From Shimia marina (GTDB taxonomy: Bacteria > Pseudomonadota > Alphaproteobacteria > Rhodobacterales > Rhodobacteraceae), in NCBI RefSeq assembly GCF_001458175.1, contig NZ_CYPW01000027.1, positions 54,256 through 118,255 of the forward strand: DNA of 64,000 bases, given 5' to 3'. How positions within the stretch are numbered: the first letter of the stretch is position 1; the number at the start of each line of letters is the position of its first letter. The notes beneath the pieces were generated by a model, which saw nothing but the letters and a program-made list of their open reading frames with translations, ran no database searches and had not been told where the DNA came from. The position numbers and the translations under genes were made by a program. This document shows positions 1 to 9,515 of this stretch, piece by piece.

Positions 1-644
1 TTTTCGGTCACATCGGCCTTCAGGGTGGCGAGCGTGGTGCGGATGATCTGCTGATCGGGCCAGCTGGCGCGGTAGACCACAGCCACTGGGCAGTCTGTGC
101 CATAGGCCGGGGCGAGATCGGAAATCACCTGATCCAGATTGCCAATAGACAGATGAATGGCGAGCGTTGCGCCGGTGGCGGCGAAGTTCTTGAGCGTTTC
201 GCCTTCTGGCATGGAGGAGGCGCGCCCCGGGGTGCGGGTCAGCACCACGGATTGGGCAAGGCCGGGCAGGGTGAGCTCGGTTTGCAAAGCTGCGGCGGCC
301 GCGGCGAAGCTTGGCACGCCCGGTGTCACGGAGACGGGAATGCCTTCGGCCCGCAGGCGGCGGATCTGTTCCCCCATGGCGGACCAGACTGAAAGATCAC
401 CAGAATGCAGGCGTGCCACATCCCGCCCCTTTGCATGGGCCGCTTTGCATTCGGCCACGATGGCGTCCAGATCCAGCGGGGCGGTGTTGATCACGCGCGC
501 CTCAGGCGGGCAATGGGAAAGGATGGCATCGGGCACCAGAGAGCCTGCGTAAAGGCACACAGGGCAGGCGGCGATCAGGTCGCGCCCACGCAGCGTGAGC
601 AGATCGGCGGCACCGGGGCCTGCGCCAATGAAATGAACGGTCAT
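1..644 (-). CDS. cobM: Precorrin-4 C11-methyltransferase CobM (3' end cut by window edge)
   Basis: Partial gene: the frame is open from the ATG at 644 to the window edge, about 214 residues, so roughly the last 40 of the usual 250-260 are missing. CobM methylates C-11 of precorrin-4 with S-adenosylmethionine in aerobic corrin ring synthesis in the cytoplasm. The N-terminus [18 protein letters not shown] is the typical opening of this tetrapyrrole methylase family, with the Gly-rich GAGPG loop. Further on are [15 protein letters not shown] and [14 protein letters not shown], which match the family's SAM-binding segments. The start overlaps the cobE stop as ATGA (641-644), so translation is probably coupled. 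Because the frame lacks a stop in the window it is easy to miss; a competing minus-strand frame at 502-816 is a shadow. Confidence 0.93.
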   Translation of the reverse strand, partial: MTVHFIGAGPGAADLLTLRGRDLIAACPVCLYAGSLVPDAILSHCPPEARVINTAPLDLDAIVAECKAAHAKGRDVARLHSGDLSVWSAMGEQIRRLRAEGIPVSVTPGVPSFAAAAAALQTELTLPGLAQSVVLTRTPGRASSMPEGETLKNFAATGATLAIHLSIGNLDQVISDLAPAYGTDCPVAVVYRASWPDQQIIRTTLATLKADVTE

Positions 645-1018
645 AGGCTGTCTCCTTGTGCGATGGCACAGGTGGCGCAGCGGTCCTCTGAAACCACGCG
701 CCTGTGGGTAAGTTTGGCATGGGTGCCAATGGCCGCCAGCGCGCTGGCCTCGGCAATTGAGCCGGTGCCGCGCAGGGTTTGCACGGTGGCGGATTGTGTG
801 GGTGTTTCCATGGCATGTAGCGTGTCGGGTGCGAGGGCGATCACAGGCAGGGCAAGCTCTGCGGCGAAGCGTTTGAAAAGCTCTGTTTCTGCTTTGTCCT
901 GCGGAGTAGCAAGCGCGGCCAACGCTGGGACGCCATGGCCCCCGGCACAAGCCGCCAGCGCGCTGCGCAGACTGTCTAGAGTGGCTGATTGCCGAAAGCC
1001 AAAACCGGCGACATTCAT
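641..1018 (-). CDS. cobE: Cobalamin biosynthesis protein CobE (CbiG C-terminal-like)
   Basis: A 125-residue protein starting [17 protein letters not shown]. It resembles CobE and the C-terminal domain of CbiG, a small domain found in corrin pathways whose exact role in the aerobic pathway is not settled. Visible family features are the opening G-F-G-F-R, the [14 protein letters not shown] helix and the later [14 protein letters not shown] segment, near the usual E-A-A-A-L motif. The ATG at 1018 is chosen because it overlaps the cobL stop (1015-1018, ATGA) and fits the family start; an upstream in-frame ATG at 1033 would only add MERDQ. It lies between cobL and cobM with 4-bp overlaps on both sides. 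Confidence 0.85.
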   Translation of the reverse strand: MNVAGFGFRQSATLDSLRSALAACAGGHGVPALAALATPQDKAETELFKRFAAELALPVIALAPDTLHAMETPTQSATVQTLRGTGSIAEASALAAIGTHAKLTHRRVVSEDRCATCAIAQGDSL

Positions 1019-2211
1019 TTGATCACGCTCCATTGCACAATGGGATAGCTGGACTTCCAGCCCCGTTTGCGGCCCAGAGGATTTGCATGGGCGAGCTCAA
1101 TACGCAAGAGCTCGCCGCCATGTGCGCTGTGCCAATTGGCCAGTAAGACTTCGGCCTCCAAAGTCACTGCATTGGCCACAAGGCGGGCACCTTGGGGCAT
1201 GTTTTGCCAAACCGTTTGCAGCATCCCTTCACTGACCCCGCCACCGATGAAAACAGCATCGGGCTGTGCAAGCCCTTCGAGGGCTTCCGGGGCAGCACCG
1301 GTGACCACGGTGAGGCGGTCCACACCAAGGTTTGCGGCATTTGTGCGGATGCGCGCGGCGCGCTCCGGGTTGATTTCGACGCTGGTAGCCTCTGTGCGCG
1401 GATGGGCGAGCAGCCACTCAATGGCGATGGAGCCAGAGCCGCCACCGATGTCCCAGAGGTGCTCTCCGGGCAAGGGGGCCAGAGCAGAAAGCGTCAATGC
1501 GCGGATCGGGCGTTTGGTGATCTGCCCGTCGTTGTCAAAAAACTGATCTGGGCGTCCGGAAGCCTGCGGCAGCGCGTCGGTGCCTTTGGCGTCAAGCGCG
1601 ACTGACACGGGATGTGCGATTTCTGTCAATGTCATAGCGTTGGCCGTAGTGTGTCGAATGCGTGCACGCGGACCGCCCAAGGCTTCCAACACAGTGAGAT
1701 CGCTGGGACCAAAGCCAATGTCGCTTAGCCAAGCGGCAAAATCGGCGACAGCGGCCCCGTCGCGTAGTGTGACAATGGCGCGCTCCCCGGTGGCAAGATG
1801 GGGGCGCAGCCGCGCGAAAGGCGCGGCATGTAACCCCATCGTGAGGGTCTGCTCCAGGGGCCAGCCCAAGACCGCAGCGGCCAGAGCCATGGTTGAGGGG
1901 GCCGGCAGGCTGCGCCATTCACCTGCGTCCAGAAGTTTGGTCAGACTGCCGCCTGCGCCATGCCAGAAGGGATCGCCTGAGGCCAGAACCACCGTTTTGC
2001 GCCCGCGCTGCTGCATGAGGATCGGCACACCATCGGCAAAAGGCACCGGCCAGACAATGGTCTCACACCTCAGATCCGGCAACAGCGACAGATGGCGCGC
2101 AGCTCCCATCACCACTTCTGCCTCAGACAGAGCTTTGAGGCTTGCAGGTGCCAGCCCATCTGGGCCATCTTCGCCGAGCCCGACAATGGTCAGCCACGGA
2201 TTATCAGACAT
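1015..2211 (-). CDS. cobL: Precorrin-6Y C5,15-methyltransferase (decarboxylating) CobL
   Basis: A 398-residue bifunctional enzyme that methylates precorrin-6B at C-5 and C-15 and removes the C-12 acetate carboxyl. The N-terminal half is a CbiE-like tetrapyrrole methylase ([25 protein letters not shown] at about residue 85). The C-terminal half, from about residue 210, is a CbiT-like class I SAM domain with motif [16 protein letters not shown]. Length and order match CobL. The ATG at 2211 gives the family-typical [16 protein letters not shown]; the frame runs ten codons further upstream but into cobK. The start codon shares CATG with the divergent cobK start, so the two genes overlap by 2 bp and cobL must be transcribed from within cobK or by read-through from the cobJ side. 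Confidence 0.95.
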   Translation of the reverse strand: MSDNPWLTIVGLGEDGPDGLAPASLKALSEAEVVMGAARHLSLLPDLRCETIVWPVPFADGVPILMQQRGRKTVVLASGDPFWHGAGGSLTKLLDAGEWRSLPAPSTMALAAAVLGWPLEQTLTMGLHAAPFARLRPHLATGERAIVTLRDGAAVADFAAWLSDIGFGPSDLTVLEALGGPRARIRHTTANAMTLTEIAHPVSVALDAKGTDALPQASGRPDQFFDNDGQITKRPIRALTLSALAPLPGEHLWDIGGGSGSIAIEWLLAHPRTEATSVEINPERAARIRTNAANLGVDRLTVVTGAAPEALEGLAQPDAVFIGGGVSEGMLQTVWQNMPQGARLVANAVTLEAEVLLANWHSAHGGELLRIELAHANPLGRKRGWKSSYPIVQWSVIK

Positions 2212-2944
2212 GACAGCCAAACTCCTTCTTCTCGGTGGCACAACCGAGGCCAGCCAGCTGGCCCGCCTTTTGGCCGATCAAGGCGCAGATGCGGTGTATT
2301 CTTATGCGGGGCGTGTGGCCAGCCCCAAGGCACAGCCGTTGCCCACGCGGGTGGGCGGTTTTGGAGGTGTGGCTGGGCTTGTGCAGTATCTGCGCGAGCA
2401 TAGCATCACCCATGTGGTGGACGCCACGCATCCTTTTGCCGCGCAGATGAGCTGGAATGCTTATGAGGCCTGTGGGCAATTGGGGGTGGCGCTCTGTGCG
2501 CTGACTCGACCGGCGTGGCAAGCGGTGGAGGGAGACCGTTGGCAGCATGTGGAGGATATTCAGGGGGCTGTGGCCTCGCTGCAGGGCGTGCCCAAACGTG
2601 TCCTTCTGGCGCTGGGCAAGCTGAACCTGCCCGCCTTTGTGGCGCAGCCGCAGCATCACTATGTCTTGCGCCTTGTAGATACGCCAGACGTGGCGCCGCC
2701 TTTGCCCCACCACATAGTGATCGTGGCCCGAGGCCCGTTTGATCTGGCCGGAGATCGCGCGCTCATGCAAAGCCATGATATCGACGTGGTGGTGTGCAAA
2801 AACGCGGGCGGTATCGGTGCCGAGGCCAAGCTGCACGCGGCGCGCGAGCTTGGATTGCCGGTGGTCATGATTGACCGCCCCGCGCTGCCGCCTCGGTCTG
2901 AAATCAGTTCGGCAGAAGCAGTTTTGCAGCACTTGGGGCTGTGA
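2210..2944 (+). CDS. cobK: Precorrin-6A reductase CobK
   Basis: A 244-residue NADPH-dependent reductase converting precorrin-6A to precorrin-6B (dihydro form). The N-terminus [21 protein letters not shown] is the standard CobK/CbiJ start with its GGTTEA loop. VDATHPFAAQMSWNA near residue 80 and VVVCKNAGGIGAEAKLHAAREL near residue 190 are family motifs. It is the only ring-synthesis gene on the plus strand in the left half of the cluster: divergent from cobL with overlapping start codons and convergent with cobJ. Any promoter of its own must lie within the cobL reading frame. No strong ribosome binding site is evident apart from the region around the shared CATG. Confidence 0.95.
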   Translation: MTAKLLLLGGTTEASQLARLLADQGADAVYSYAGRVASPKAQPLPTRVGGFGGVAGLVQYLREHSITHVVDATHPFAAQMSWNAYEACGQLGVALCALTRPAWQAVEGDRWQHVEDIQGAVASLQGVPKRVLLALGKLNLPAFVAQPQHHYVLRLVDTPDVAPPLPHHIVIVARGPFDLAGDRALMQSHDIDVVVCKNAGGIGAEAKLHAARELGLPVVMIDRPALPPRSEISSAEAVLQHLGL

Positions 2945-2970
2945 CGGTTGTATTATCCGGCGTCGCGGGA

Positions 2971-3735
2971 TCATTTTTCGGCAGAGCGCGGCGTGTAAAC
3001 GAAGGGCGCGCCGTCCCTCTCAATAGTTCGTGTCTGGCTGGACCCTAACAGCACCACGGTGCGCATGTCTGCCATATCGGGCGTGGTGTCCTGAAGTGGC
3101 ACGATTTTTATGGTTTGATCCGGACGTGAGACATTGCGCGCAAAAATCATGGGGCGGTTGTCACCACAGGCTTCTTTGAGCGCCACAAGCGCTTTTTCAA
3201 AACCTTCTGGGCGAGACTTGGAACGTGGATTGTAAAACGCCATCGCAAAATCGGCCTCGGCGGCAAGGCGCAGGCGCTTTTCGATCAGGGCCCAGGGCTT
3301 GAGGTTGTCGCTGAGATTGATGGCACAGAAGTCATGGCCCAGAGGCGCGCCACAGGCGGCGGATGCTGCGAGCATTGCTGTGATGCCGGGCAGCACGCGA
3401 ATGTCCAGATTGCGCCATTCAGGGGCACCGTGCTCCACCGCTTCGTAGACAGCGGCGGCCATGGCAAAGACTCCCGGGTCACCGGAAGACACAACCACCA
3501 CGCGTCTGCCTTCACTGGCCATCTCCAGCGCATGTTGCGACCTGTCAATTTCCACACGGTTATCCGATGGGTGCAGAGTGAGGTTCGGGTTTTGCGCCAC
3601 GCGTTCCACATAGGGAATATAGCCGACAGCATCTGTTGCCTCTGCCAGAGCAGCTTGCACCTGTGGTGTTACGAGTGCGTCGTCACCGGGGCCAATGCCC
3701 ACAATCTGCACCCAGCCTTTTGATCCAGCGCTCAT
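2971..3735 (-). CDS. cobJ: Precorrin-3B C17-methyltransferase CobJ
   Basis: A 254-residue SAM-dependent enzyme that methylates C-17 and contracts the corrin ring of precorrin-3B. The N-terminus WVQIVGIGPGDDALVTPQV carries the GIGPG loop. VVVVSSGDPGVFAMAAAVYEA, PGITAMLAASAACGAPLGHDF and FYNPRSKSRPEGF are standard CobJ motifs. The ATG at 3735 is chosen because it overlaps the cobI stop (3732-3735); the open frame upstream to 3852 lies inside cobI and lacks family similarity. It is the last gene of the run DUF1636-cobW-N-G-H-I-J before the inverted cobK. Confidence 0.95.
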   Translation of the reverse strand: MSAGSKGWVQIVGIGPGDDALVTPQVQAALAEATDAVGYIPYVERVAQNPNLTLHPSDNRVEIDRSQHALEMASEGRRVVVVSSGDPGVFAMAAAVYEAVEHGAPEWRNLDIRVLPGITAMLAASAACGAPLGHDFCAINLSDNLKPWALIEKRLRLAAEADFAMAFYNPRSKSRPEGFEKALVALKEACGDNRPMIFARNVSRPDQTIKIVPLQDTTPDMADMRTVVLLGSSQTRTIERDGAPFVYTPRSAEK

Positions 3736-4463
3736 GGGCGGCGTCCCTGTCCGTGCACAACGATGATGGAGAAATAAGGGGTCACATCTTCGGTCATTTC
3801 CGAAAGTTTCAGGACGTTTTGATTGGGCATGGTGGCGTATTGCACAATCCATGCATCGCCATAGCGGCCTGCGGATTTGAGCGCGGAGATGACTTTCTCA
3901 AAATTTGTGCCGATCTTCATCACCACCAGTGCGTCGGTGCGGGCGATATAGTCGGTGAGCGTGTCTTCGGGCAGGGTGCCTGTCAGCACGGTTAGAACGT
4001 CATCTCCCCAGGTGATGGGAGCGGCGGTTGCTGTCCACGCGCCCGACATGCCGGTGATGGCAGGCACCACTTTCACAGGCACCACGTTGCGCACGCGTTC
4101 ATAGATATGCATGAACGACCCGTAGAAAAACGGATCACCTTCGCAAAGTACAACCACGTCATCGCCGCGCTGGGCGAGCGTGATCAAGTGCTGTGTGACC
4201 TCTTCGTAGAACTCAGAGAGCATTTCATTGTAGCGCGGATCAGACAGAGGGATTTCCGTCGTGACGGGATATTCCATTGGAAATTCCACCACAGTGTCTG
4301 GCAAAAGCCCTTCCACAATCTGGCGCGCCTGACCTTTGCGGCCTGCTTTGCGGAAAAACGCCACATGTTTGGCCTCGGTCAACAACCGATGCGCGCGCAC
4401 GCTCATCAGGTCCGGGTCGCCGGGGCCAAGGCCGACGCCATGGATTGTGCCAACCGCGCTCAT
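3732..4463 (-). CDS. cobI: Precorrin-2 C20-methyltransferase CobI
   Basis: A 243-residue tetrapyrrole methylase that adds the C-20 methyl to precorrin-2. The N-terminus has GTIHGVGLGPGDPDLMSVRAHRLL, the classic CobI opening. VVVLCEGDPFFYGSFMHIYERV and PAITGMSGAWTATAAPITWGDD are the family's catalytic-region motifs. It overlaps cobH by 4 bp (ATGA at 4460-4463) and cobJ by 4 bp, so it is tightly coupled in the operon. Confidence 0.95.
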   Translation of the reverse strand: MSAVGTIHGVGLGPGDPDLMSVRAHRLLTEAKHVAFFRKAGRKGQARQIVEGLLPDTVVEFPMEYPVTTEIPLSDPRYNEMLSEFYEEVTQHLITLAQRGDDVVVLCEGDPFFYGSFMHIYERVRNVVPVKVVPAITGMSGAWTATAAPITWGDDVLTVLTGTLPEDTLTDYIARTDALVVMKIGTNFEKVISALKSAGRYGDAWIVQYATMPNQNVLKLSEMTEDVTPYFSIIVVHGQGRRP

Positions 4464-5089
4464 TCTTTGCGGCTCGCAATGGCGTTGATCGCGGCCACGG
4501 TCATGGCAGAGCCGCCAAGGCGGCCTTCAACAATCATGCAGGGGACGGGTTGATCGGCAAAGAGCGCATCTTTGCTTTCCTTGGCACCGATAAAGCCCAC
4601 AGGACAACCGATGATGGCAGCTGGGCGCGGGCACTCTGGATCTTCGAGCATGTTGAGCAGGTGAAACAGCGCCGTTGGGGCATTGCCGATGGCCACGATC
4701 GCGCCGCCAAGACGATCGCGCCAATGTTCAAGCGCAGCCGCAGAGCGCGTGTTGCCCATTTCCTTGGCCAGATCGTAGATCCCGTCAGCATGCAGGGTGC
4801 AGATCACCTCGTTGTTGGCTGGCAACCGGGGGCGGGTGACTCCTTCAGACACCATGCGGGCATCGCAAAAGATCGGCGCGCCATTTTCCATCGCCGTGCG
4901 GGCGGCTGCGACCATGCCGGGGGTGAATTTCACGAATTTCTCCAAGCCCACCATGCCTGCGGCGTGGATCATGCGCACAACAACTTGTTCTTCGTCTTTG
5001 TCAAATTCAGAGAGTTCCGCTTCGCGCCGGATGGTTGCAAAGCTCTCATCATAAATGGCCTGACCATTTTTTTCATATTCGTAGGGCAC
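4460..5089 (-). CDS. cobH: Precorrin-8X methylmutase CobH
   Basis: A 209-residue enzyme that moves the C-11 methyl to C-12, turning precorrin-8X into hydrogenobyrinic acid. Family motifs are YEYEKNGQAIYDESFATIR, VVRMIHAAGMVG (with the catalytic His), PIFCDARMVSEGVTR and IGCPVGFIGAKESKDAL. The start is GTG at 5089 (VPYEYEKNG), supported by GGAGAG about 6 nt upstream and by the family N-terminus. It shares its first G with the cobG stop (TAGTG). The open frame continues upstream to an ATG at 5155, but that stretch is cobG sequence in another frame. Confidence 0.94.
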   Translation of the reverse strand: MPYEYEKNGQAIYDESFATIRREAELSEFDKDEEQVVVRMIHAAGMVGLEKFVKFTPGMVAAARTAMENGAPIFCDARMVSEGVTRPRLPANNEVICTLHADGIYDLAKEMGNTRSAAALEHWRDRLGGAIVAIGNAPTALFHLLNMLEDPECPRPAAIIGCPVGFIGAKESKDALFADQPVPCMIVEGRLGGSAMTVAAINAIASRKE

Positions 5090-6222
5090 TAAAGCTCTCC
5101 TCGGGCTTTCATGAGGGTGCGCGGCGCAAGGCCATATTTTTGGGGGGAATCCCATGCGCGGCCATTTTTGACAAGATCAAAGACGCCGTCGCGGCCCACA
5201 AGTGTGGTGCTGCAGGGTTGTGGATGCGCACAGCCTTTGGCGCAACCGGACACATGCAGCGGGCCTTTGATTTCAGAAGCGAGCGCGCGCGCGAGATCGC
5301 GGGTTTCCACAGTGGATGATGTGCAAAGCGGCGCGCCGGGGCAGGCATCAGTATGCAGCAGCGGGTCATTTGCACGGGTGATAAATGCGTCGGTCTCAAT
5401 GGCCTCTGCGCTCTCCAGCAAGAACAGACGCCATGGCGTGGCCCGCAGGGCGGTTGCTTTGCTGGCCTGCATGACATGTTTCAGAACGCGCGCTTCGATC
5501 TGACCAAAAGCGGCGCCCAAGACGGCACCAAGTGGTCTGTCTCCGGGCGTCAAAGCGGGTGCAGGGGCGGCGGGCAGCACGGCTTGCCAATCTGCGGGCA
5601 GAGGATTGCATGCCGTATGTTGCGCCATGCGGCGGCTTTTGATGCCGCCGGTGTCGATAAACCAGTGTGCCATTTCAATCAGCGCATCTACCGCGTTGTC
5701 TGCATTGATCGCGCGACCGCGTGACGCGCCATCTGCGCGCAGAAGCAGGGCACCGTTGCTGTCGCGCTCAAAGCGGAAGTCTGCGGAATTTTTTGTGAAC
5801 TGCGGCGCGCCATCAATGTCGATGGCATAGCCCACTTTGGCTGGCAGTTCTGGCAAATCTGCCAAGCGACGCATAAGCGCATGCGCGATCTGTGTGGTGC
5901 TGTCGCCTTCGGTCCAAAGCGGGGGTATCAAGATATTGCGACGGCTTTCCAGAAGTGGGTCATCCGGAAGCAAATCCAAGGCTGCCAAGCGCTCAAGCAC
6001 AGCTGTGTGATTTGCCTCAGTCACGCCCCGAATTTGCAGGTTTGCACGGCTTGTGAGGTCAATCAGTCCGGAACCAAAGGAGAGTGCGGTGTCACACAGG
6101 CCGGTCACTTGATCTGCGGTCAAACGTGCCAAGACCGGGCGCACGCGGACGACCAATCCATCACCCGACATCATCGGTCTGTAGGCACCGGGGCACCAGC
6201 CTTTTGCCTCTGGACGGCTCAT
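5089..6222 (-). CDS. cobG: Precorrin-3B synthase CobG
   Basis: A 377-residue monooxygenase related to siroheme nitrite/sulfite reductases. It makes precorrin-3B from precorrin-3A using O2, the oxygen-dependent step that marks the aerobic pathway. The N-terminal ferredoxin-like repeat shows LTSRANLQIRGV. The C-terminal 4Fe-4S ligands appear as CPGAPLC and, about 30 residues later, SGCAKGCAHP. Roughly 370-390 residues is usual. It overlaps cobN by 4 bp (6219-6222) and cobH by 1 bp. Presence of CobG rather than the alternative CobZ is a useful marker. Confidence 0.94.
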   Translation of the reverse strand: MSRPEAKGWCPGAYRPMMSGDGLVVRVRPVLARLTADQVTGLCDTALSFGSGLIDLTSRANLQIRGVTEANHTAVLERLAALDLLPDDPLLESRRNILIPPLWTEGDSTTQIAHALMRRLADLPELPAKVGYAIDIDGAPQFTKNSADFRFERDSNGALLLRADGASRGRAINADNAVDALIEMAHWFIDTGGIKSRRMAQHTACNPLPADWQAVLPAAPAPALTPGDRPLGAVLGAAFGQIEARVLKHVMQASKATALRATPWRLFLLESAEAIETDAFITRANDPLLHTDACPGAPLCTSSTVETRDLARALASEIKGPLHVSGCAKGCAHPQPCSTTLVGRDGVFDLVKNGRAWDSPQKYGLAPRTLMKARGEL

Positions 6223-9200
6223 GAAGCCTGTTCCAGATTCGCCAGAATGGAATTGCGGCGGGTGACCCAGAGGCCAGCGGCATGTAGTGCGGCAAAGCGG
6301 TCGCGCATTGCGGCGAGGGCCTGTGGATTTTCGCGCTCCAGAAAGGCCACGATGTCTTCATTGCCTAGTGTGGCATCATGATAGGCGTCAAACAGCTGCG
6401 GGGGGACGGCTCCGGCCAGATTGGCAAAAGCCCCCATGTGATCCAGCGTTGCCGCAATCTCCGCTCCGCCGCGGAAGCCATGGCGCATCATGCCGGCCAG
6501 CCAATCGGGGTTGGTGGCGCGGGCGTGTACCACCCGGGCGATTTCTTCGGTCAGGCTGCGCGCGCGCGGGGCTTCTGGATTGGTGTTGTCCACGTGATAG
6601 AGATTGGCTTGCCCACCTGTGATTTTCTGTGCGGCTGCAAAGCCAGCTTCGTGAGCCGCGTAGTCAGAGGCGACAAGCACATCTGTTTCCGGCAGATCCT
6701 GTAGGTGCACAAAGCTGTCTGCGGCGCTGACGCGATCGCGAATGCCAGCGGCGTCTCTCGTGATCTTGTCGCCATCAAACGCATAGGAGGAGGCGTTGAG
6801 CCAAGCCTCACCTGCAGCTTTGCGACCCTCATCAGAGTAGTTTTCAATATCGCTGCCCATGCCGAGCCCATAGCTGCCGGGGGCCGGGCCGTAGACGCGC
6901 GGCGCTGTGATGCGGCCTGCAAAAGGGTTCCAATCGGCGGCTTCATCGCGTTCGGCCAATGCTTTGACCGCCTGACCAAACAGGGTCGAGAGCGTGGGGA
7001 AGACGTCGCGAAACAGGCCAGAGACCCGCAGTGTGACGTCAACGCGGGGCCGATCAAGAAGGGCGATGGGCAGAATTTCCACGCCAGACACACGCTCAGA
7101 GCCTTCGTCCCAGACAGGTTTCGCGCCCAAGAGATGCAACGCCATGGCGAATTCTTCGCCTGCGGTGCGCATGGTCGCGCTGCCCCATAGATCCACGATC
7201 AGGTTTTTGGGATAATCGCCTTCTTCCTGAAGATGGCGGCGCACCAGTTCTTCGGCCAGCTTCACGCCCTGCGCATAAGCGGAACGCGACGGCACGGAGC
7301 GCGGGTCGGTTGTGAAAAGGTTGCGGCCGGTGGGCAAAACATCATTGCGGCCCCGATAAGGGGAGCCGGAGGGGCCAGCCTCGATCCGTTTGCCACTAAG
7401 CGCGCGCAACAATGCGCTGCGTTCTGCTTTCGCGGATGGCGCGGCGTCAAAGCTGCCTGCCTCTTTGGGTGGGCGGCCATAGACATGCAGGCCGTCGCCA
7501 AACTGACTTTCTTTGATGTCACAGACAAACGTATCAATGCGGGTGATGGCCTCAGCCAGACAGGTGGCCTCATCCAGTCCCAGCTCAGCCTGCAGGCCAA
7601 GTGCGTCAGCTTCGTCGCGAATGTCACTCTGCAAACGATCCCGGCGTTTGGGATCCAGACCATCCGCATTTGAAAACTCATCCAGCAGCGTTTCCAACCG
7701 CGCAAATCTTTGCGGTGTGGCGCTGGTTTTGAGCGGTGGTGGCACATGGCCGAGAGTCAGCGCATTGATGCGGCGCTTGGCCTGTGCGGCTTCGCCTGGG
7801 TCATTGACGATAAACGGGTAGACCACAGGCAGATCCCCGATCAGCGCTTCGGGCCAGCAGGTTTCTGAAAGCGCAACGGATTTGCCCGGCAGCCATTCCA
7901 ACGTGCCATGCGCGCCGACGTGGATCAGAGCATCGGCGGCGATCATCTCGCGCAGCCAAAGATAAAAGGCGACATAGCTGTGGCGCGGGACACGGGAGAG
8001 ATCGTGGTATTCATCTTCGCGCAGGTGATCGCTGCCGCGCTCTGGTTGCAGCGCAATCAGCAGCTTGCCACGGCGCACGGCTTTGAAATGGAAGGACCCG
8101 TCCGCAAAGGAAGGATCGTCGCTTGGTGTGCCCCATGCGGCGGTCAGATTACCCTGCAAAGAGGCTGGAAGTTTTTCCAGTGCGCTAACATAGTCTTCGA
8201 GCGGCCATGAAAGGGTGTCGTGCAACAGGGCGTCTTGCAGCGCTGGCTGTGCCTCCTGTGAGACATCAAAACCGGCCTCGTCCAGATCTTGGATTATGGC
8301 ATCAACGCTTGCCAAGGGATCCAGTCCTACCGCGTGGGCCATGTTCCAGTCTTTGCCGGGATAGGTACTCAGCACACAGGCAATCTGTTTGTTTTGATTG
8401 TCTTTTGCGCCAAGGGCAATCCAGCGTTCCACCTTGTCGGCAACGGCGCGGATGCGTTCGGGCTGCGCGTGGTGGGCAAAGCGGGAGTATTCCAGCGCCG
8501 GGTCTTTTTTGCCCGGCTCTTTGAAGGAGCTGACTCCCGCGAAGAGCCGCCCGTCCACTTCTGGCAAAACCACATGCATCGCCAGATCAGAGGGCGCGAG
8601 GCCGCGTTCTGACTCTGCCCAAGCTTTTTTACGAGATGTGGCAAGCGCCACCTGAAAAACCGGGGCCTCGGTGGCATCCAGAGGCGAGGTGCCGCTATCG
8701 CCCTTGCCGGAAAAGGAGGTGGCGTTGACGATCGCAGCGGGCTGCAAATCTTGTAGGGTCTGCGCCAGCCATTTCGCGCTATCAGGCACCTTGAGCGACG
8801 GGGCAAAGAGCCCGATGACATCAAAGCCGCGCGCGCGAAACTCTGCAAACATCGCCTCAATCGGGGCCGTATCGGCAGAGCTGACATAAGCGCGATAGAA
8901 TGTAATGGCCACCAGAGGCTTGCTGGGATCCCGCGCTTGCAGCGGATCGGACAGCCCTTGTTCTGGTGTCCAGCCGCCGTGGGGTGGCAGCGTTTTTGAG
9001 CCCATGACCGGCTTGGCATAAAGACCGGCTGCCAGCGCAAGCTGTGCCAGCGCCGCCTGCGCGGCAATTGCGCCGCCCGTGTCACAGAGATGTGTCAGCC
9101 GATGCAGGGTGGAGACGGGCAGTGTTGAGGCCTCGTCCAAACGTTCATCAGGGCGCCCATCAGCAGGCAAAACGGCCAGCGCAATGCCTTTTTCCTGCGC

Positions 9201-9509
9201 CAGCGCGCACACCTGCTGAATGCCATATTGCCAATAAGAGATGCCGCCAATGAGGCGGATCAGAATGGCCTTGGCACCTGACAGTGTCTGTTCCACGTAA
9301 GTGTCGACAGACAGAGGGTGTTTCAAGGCTGTCAGATTGGCCAGCCGCAGCGTAGGCAAATCCCCGTTGCTGCGGTGCCAGCCCGCCGCGAAAGCCCCCA
9401 GATCACTGTCTGAGAAAGACAGCACGACAAGATCGGCCGGGGTTTGACCCAGATCCATCGGGGTGTCGGCCTCATCAAGGCCATGGCTTTCGCGAAAGAC
9501 TACATGCAT
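6219..9509 (-). CDS. cobN: Aerobic cobaltochelatase large subunit CobN
   Basis: A 1096-residue large subunit of the ATP-dependent CobNST cobaltochelatase, which inserts Co2+ into hydrogenobyrinic acid a,c-diamide. Related to magnesium chelatase BchH. Recognisable stretches are IGGISYWQYG near residue 90, NATSFSG near 265, IHVGAHGTLEWLPGKSVALS near 545, VYGPAPGSYGLGM near 865, and MRHGFRGGAEIAATLDHMGAFA near the C-terminus. It is shorter than the roughly 1270 residues of the Pseudomonas denitrificans protein, but no conserved block I recognise is missing. CobS and CobT are not in the window. The start at 9509 follows cobW by 6 bp. Confidence 0.95.
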   Translation of the reverse strand: MHVVFRESHGLDEADTPMDLGQTPADLVVLSFSDSDLGAFAAGWHRSNGDLPTLRLANLTALKHPLSVDTYVEQTLSGAKAILIRLIGGISYWQYGIQQVCALAQEKGIALAVLPADGRPDERLDEASTLPVSTLHRLTHLCDTGGAIAAQAALAQLALAAGLYAKPVMGSKTLPPHGGWTPEQGLSDPLQARDPSKPLVAITFYRAYVSSADTAPIEAMFAEFRARGFDVIGLFAPSLKVPDSAKWLAQTLQDLQPAAIVNATSFSGKGDSGTSPLDATEAPVFQVALATSRKKAWAESERGLAPSDLAMHVVLPEVDGRLFAGVSSFKEPGKKDPALEYSRFAHHAQPERIRAVADKVERWIALGAKDNQNKQIACVLSTYPGKDWNMAHAVGLDPLASVDAIIQDLDEAGFDVSQEAQPALQDALLHDTLSWPLEDYVSALEKLPASLQGNLTAAWGTPSDDPSFADGSFHFKAVRRGKLLIALQPERGSDHLREDEYHDLSRVPRHSYVAFYLWLREMIAADALIHVGAHGTLEWLPGKSVALSETCWPEALIGDLPVVYPFIVNDPGEAAQAKRRINALTLGHVPPPLKTSATPQRFARLETLLDEFSNADGLDPKRRDRLQSDIRDEADALGLQAELGLDEATCLAEAITRIDTFVCDIKESQFGDGLHVYGRPPKEAGSFDAAPSAKAERSALLRALSGKRIEAGPSGSPYRGRNDVLPTGRNLFTTDPRSVPSRSAYAQGVKLAEELVRRHLQEEGDYPKNLIVDLWGSATMRTAGEEFAMALHLLGAKPVWDEGSERVSGVEILPIALLDRPRVDVTLRVSGLFRDVFPTLSTLFGQAVKALAERDEAADWNPFAGRITAPRVYGPAPGSYGLGMGSDIENYSDEGRKAAGEAWLNASSYAFDGDKITRDAAGIRDRVSAADSFVHLQDLPETDVLVASDYAAHEAGFAAAQKITGGQANLYHVDNTNPEAPRARSLTEEIARVVHARATNPDWLAGMMRHGFRGGAEIAATLDHMGAFANLAGAVPPQLFDAYHDATLGNEDIVAFLERENPQALAAMRDRFAALHAAGLWVTRRNSILANLEQAS

Positions 9510-9515
9510 GGCGGT

